The notes under the pieces are model-generated. The model did no database searches. It was not told where the DNA came from and worked only from the letters and a program-made list of their open reading frames with translations. DNA of 64,000 bases from Gammaproteobacteria bacterium (GTDB taxonomy: Bacteria; Pseudomonadota; Gammaproteobacteria; UBA1113). Position 1 is the first letter of the stretch, and each line of letters starts with the position of its first letter. The stretch is from positions 1-64,000 of the forward strand of contig JAJFKI010000095.1 of assembly GCA_021773295.1 (NCBI GenBank). Direction: 5' to 3'. Both the position numbers and the translations under genes were made by a program. This document shows positions 61,954-64,000 of the stretch, piece after piece.

Positions 61954-63494
61954 TTTAATTGTAGCAATGGCTTTCCTGTCATTTCTTTAGGGATCGCAAT
62001 GCCCATTAATGCGAGTAAGGTCGGTGCGATATCTGATAACTTTCCCTGTCGTTCACTAAACGTGGCTTCACGACCAAAATAACATAATGGTACAGGTTCG
62101 CATGTGTGAGCCGTATGAGCTTGATTGGTTTTTTCATCAAACATAAATTCAGCATTACCGTGATCAGCAGTGACGAGCATTTCTCCCTTCACGCTACCTA
62201 AGGCCTGCATTAACCGGCCAAGACATTGGTCAATGGTTTCAATGGCTTTAACGGTTGCTTCAAAGTCACCGGTGTGTCCCACCATATCAGGGTTAGCAAA
62301 GTTGCAAATAATGACATCATAATGCTGGCCATTGATTACTTCGACTAGTTTATCTGTGACTTTTTTGGCGCTCATTTGTGGCTGTAAATCGTAGGTGGCC
62401 ACCTTAGGAGATGGAATTAACACTCGGCCTTCTCCGGCAAACTCTTCTTCAATACCGCCATTAAAAAAGAATGTCACATGGGCATATTTTTCCGTTTCCG
62501 CAATGCGCAATTGTTTTAATTTTTGTTCGGCAATCACTTGCCCTAAGGTGTTATTCAAGCTTTGTGGTGTATAAGCTACACTGGCAGGGATATCCTGGGC
62601 ATATTGCGTTAAGCTGACAAAGTCAGCTAATTGCGGATGCTTTTCTCGTTCGAAGCCAGAAAAGTCTGGTAAGGTAAAGGCATAAGATAATTCCCGAGCA
62701 CGATCAGCCCTAAAATTCATGAAGATAACAACGTCATTATCATCAATGGTAACAGCGTGCTCGTCATCGCGATGAATACTAGTGGCTTTGACAAACTCAT
62801 CAGTTTCACCATCATGATAAGCGGCATCTAATCCAGCTTCAGCGGTTTTCGCGTGACGGTGGGCTTTACCGGTTGTTAATAAATCATAAGCTGCTTGCAC
62901 CCGCTCCCAACGTTTGTCTCTATCCATGGCGTAGTAACGCCCAACAATCGAAGCAATTCTGCCAAGTTGTAACTGACGACAATGATCATCAATGGCGAGC
63001 AAAGAAGCTGTGGCACTTTTTGGCGGTGTATCACGTCCATCCAAAATCGCATGCATAAATACATCAGATACTTGTTGCTCTGCGCAAACTTCTAATAAGG
63101 CATGAATATGTTCTTCATGACTATGCACACCACCTGGCGACAATAAACCAAGAATGTGTAATTTGGACTGATGTTGTTTTGCTTGCTGTATGGCGTTTAG
63201 CAATACGGGATTATCAAAAAATTCTTTATTTTCGATAGCTTCCGTTACCCGTGTATAATCTTGATAAACAATGCGCCCCGCGCCAATATTCAAATGCCCC
63301 ACTTCAGAATTACCCATTTGCTTATCTGGCAGGCCAACATAGTGGCCAGAGCCTTCAATCAAGGTGTGGGGATGCTCTTGCCATAACTTGTCCCAATGGG
63401 GCGTATTAGCTGCCGCAATAGCATTATATTGAGTCTCTTCACGATAACCCCAGCCATCGAGGATTAATAATAAAAAAGGTTTAGGTTTCGTCAT
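61950..63494 (-). CDS. gpmI: 2,3-bisphosphoglycerate-independent phosphoglycerate mutase
   Basis: Converts 3-phosphoglycerate to 2-phosphoglycerate using manganese. The 514-residue protein shows LLILDGWGYREETQYNAI, the catalytic Ser in GNSEVGHLNIGAGR, HAILDGRDTPP, MDRDKRWERV and C-terminal metal motifs NFANPDMVGHTGDFEA and VTADHGNAEFM. It is first in the gpmI-envC-ctpA unit. Confidence 0.98.
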   Translation of the reverse strand: MTKPKPFLLLILDGWGYREETQYNAIAAANTPHWDKLWQEHPHTLIEGSGHYVGLPDKQMGNSEVGHLNIGAGRIVYQDYTRVTEAIENKEFFDNPVLLNAIQQAKQHQSKLHILGLLSPGGVHSHEEHIHALLEVCAEQQVSDVFMHAILDGRDTPPKSATASLLAIDDHCRQLQLGRIASIVGRYYAMDRDKRWERVQAAYDLLTTGKAHRHAKTAEAGLDAAYHDGETDEFVKATSIHRDDEHAVTIDDNDVVIFMNFRADRARELSYAFTLPDFSGFEREKHPQLADFVSLTQYAQDIPASVAYTPQSLNNTLGQVIAEQKLKQLRIAETEKYAHVTFFFNGGIEEEFAGEGRVLIPSPKVATYDLQPQMSAKKVTDKLVEVINGQHYDVIICNFANPDMVGHTGDFEATVKAIETIDQCLGRLMQALGSVKGEMLVTADHGNAEFMFDEKTNQAHTAHTCEPVPLCYFGREATFSERQGKLSDIAPTLLALMGIAIPKEMTGKPLLQLK

Positions 63495-63531
63495 TGTTTA
63501 TCCTATTTTTAGTGATGTAATAATACCATCA

Positions 63532-63996
63532 TTAGAAAGCGCCATTAAAGTCTATTTGCCGCCAGGCTTCATATAAAATTACGGCAACTGAGTTGGAGAG
63601 GTTTAAGCTACGGCTATTAGCCATCATGGGAATGCGGATAATATGTTCACTGGGGATGTTAGTGAGGATGCTTTGTGGTAAGCCACGAGTTTCTGGACCA
63701 AAAAGGAAGGTGTCATTGTCCTGATACCGGGGGCTGGCGTGGGCTTTAGTGCCTTTGGTAGAGCAGGCAAAAATACGAGCCGGTTTAATCGTATCAAGAA
63801 AACTCGGATAATCATCATGCTCCGTCACATGGGTTAATTCCCGATAATCCAGGCCCGCCCGCCTAACGCGCTTTTCATCCAGGGTAAATCCCAAGGGCTT
63901 AATCAAATGTAAATGGCAGCCACTATTGGCGCATAAGCGAATGATATTACCTGTATTAGGCGGTATTTCCGGCTCGAATAAGACGACATTAAACAT
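63532..63996 (-). CDS. trmL: tRNA (cytidine(34)-2'-O)-methyltransferase
   Basis: SPOUT-class enzyme that methylates the wobble nucleotide of certain leucine tRNAs. The 154-residue protein is complete and reads [40 protein letters not shown] and [26 protein letters not shown], the knotted SAM site. It lies 37 nt upstream of gpmI on the same strand. Confidence 0.97.
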   Translation of the reverse strand: MFNVVLFEPEIPPNTGNIIRLCANSGCHLHLIKPLGFTLDEKRVRRAGLDYRELTHVTEHDDYPSFLDTIKPARIFACSTKGTKAHASPRYQDNDTFLFGPETRGLPQSILTNIPSEHIIRIPMMANSRSLNLSNSVAVILYEAWRQIDFNGAF

Positions 63997-64000
63997 AGTT

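Noticed and set aside
1-64000. tRNA, rRNA or CRISPR array
   Set aside because: No cloverleaf, rRNA segment or regularly spaced direct repeats with unique spacers was found; the repeats seen are inverted pairs.

Overview
This AT-rich 64-kb stretch of chromosome comes from a gammaproteobacterium. Several traits together suggest a Legionellales-like, host-associated lineage, but this is inference because no rRNA gene is present. They are: two csrA genes, a LuxR-type regulator resembling the Legionella LpnR group, type VI secretion genes, an aa3-type cox operon with ctaG and a DUF2909 gene, gshA/gshB of the proteobacterial type, and a pcm-tolC pair. No tRNA, rRNA, CRISPR array or complete insertion sequence was recognised.

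Layout. 0-4.9 kb: the 3' end of a non-ribosomal peptide synthetase gene (A-MT-T-E-TE module, predicted serine). 4.9-10.5 kb: T6SS genes tssJ-tssK-tssL-tssM, interrupted between tssL and tssM by a palindromic element and a GIY-YIG nuclease gene. 10.5-21.2 kb: acylphosphatase, a cox operon whose CoxB carries three extra haem-c domains, folA, apaH, uspA, waaA and a DUF4143 ATPase. 21.2-23.5 kb: tolC and pcm. 23.5-28.3 kb: an accessory island with an FkbM methyltransferase, a LuxR regulator, two csrA-centred clusters with small unknown proteins, an XRE repressor and a broken DUF4143 ATPase next to a perfect 41-bp inverted repeat. 28.5-39.2 kb: nudF, parE, parC, then a head-to-tail series gshA-gshB-rpe-trpE-trpG-trpD on the minus strand. 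39.4-46.8 kb: a small protein, a C-methyltransferase-like protein, an orphan vgrG, dsbD, fxsA and a FadL-family porin. 47-51.5 kb: two copies of a tusA-dsrE2-dsrE cassette with a membrane GAF adenylate cyclase between them. 51.5-53.9 kb: a CIRCE-controlled groESL operon whose groEL has an in-frame amber codon. 54-64 kb: rppH-ptsP, a TauE/SafE permease, lgt-thyA, and the minus-strand set trmL, gpmI-envC-ctpA.

Working together. Housekeeping operons are conventional (respiration, glutathione, tryptophan precursor, chaperone, cell-wall remodelling). The most unusual gene set is the doubled sulfur-relay cassette. Each copy has a TusA with CPMP, a DsrE2 protein with two invariant cysteines and a small DsrE protein with CxxC. 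Copy 1 also carries a class IIIb-like adenylate cyclase, and both cassettes share an upstream box at exactly the same distance from tusA. This suggests persulfide trafficking linked to cAMP signalling.

A second theme is long intergenic hairpins. Four have arms of about 31-33 bp. Two of these, at 11.5 kb and 57.7 kb, share an almost identical 35-nt loop while their stems are unrelated in sequence.
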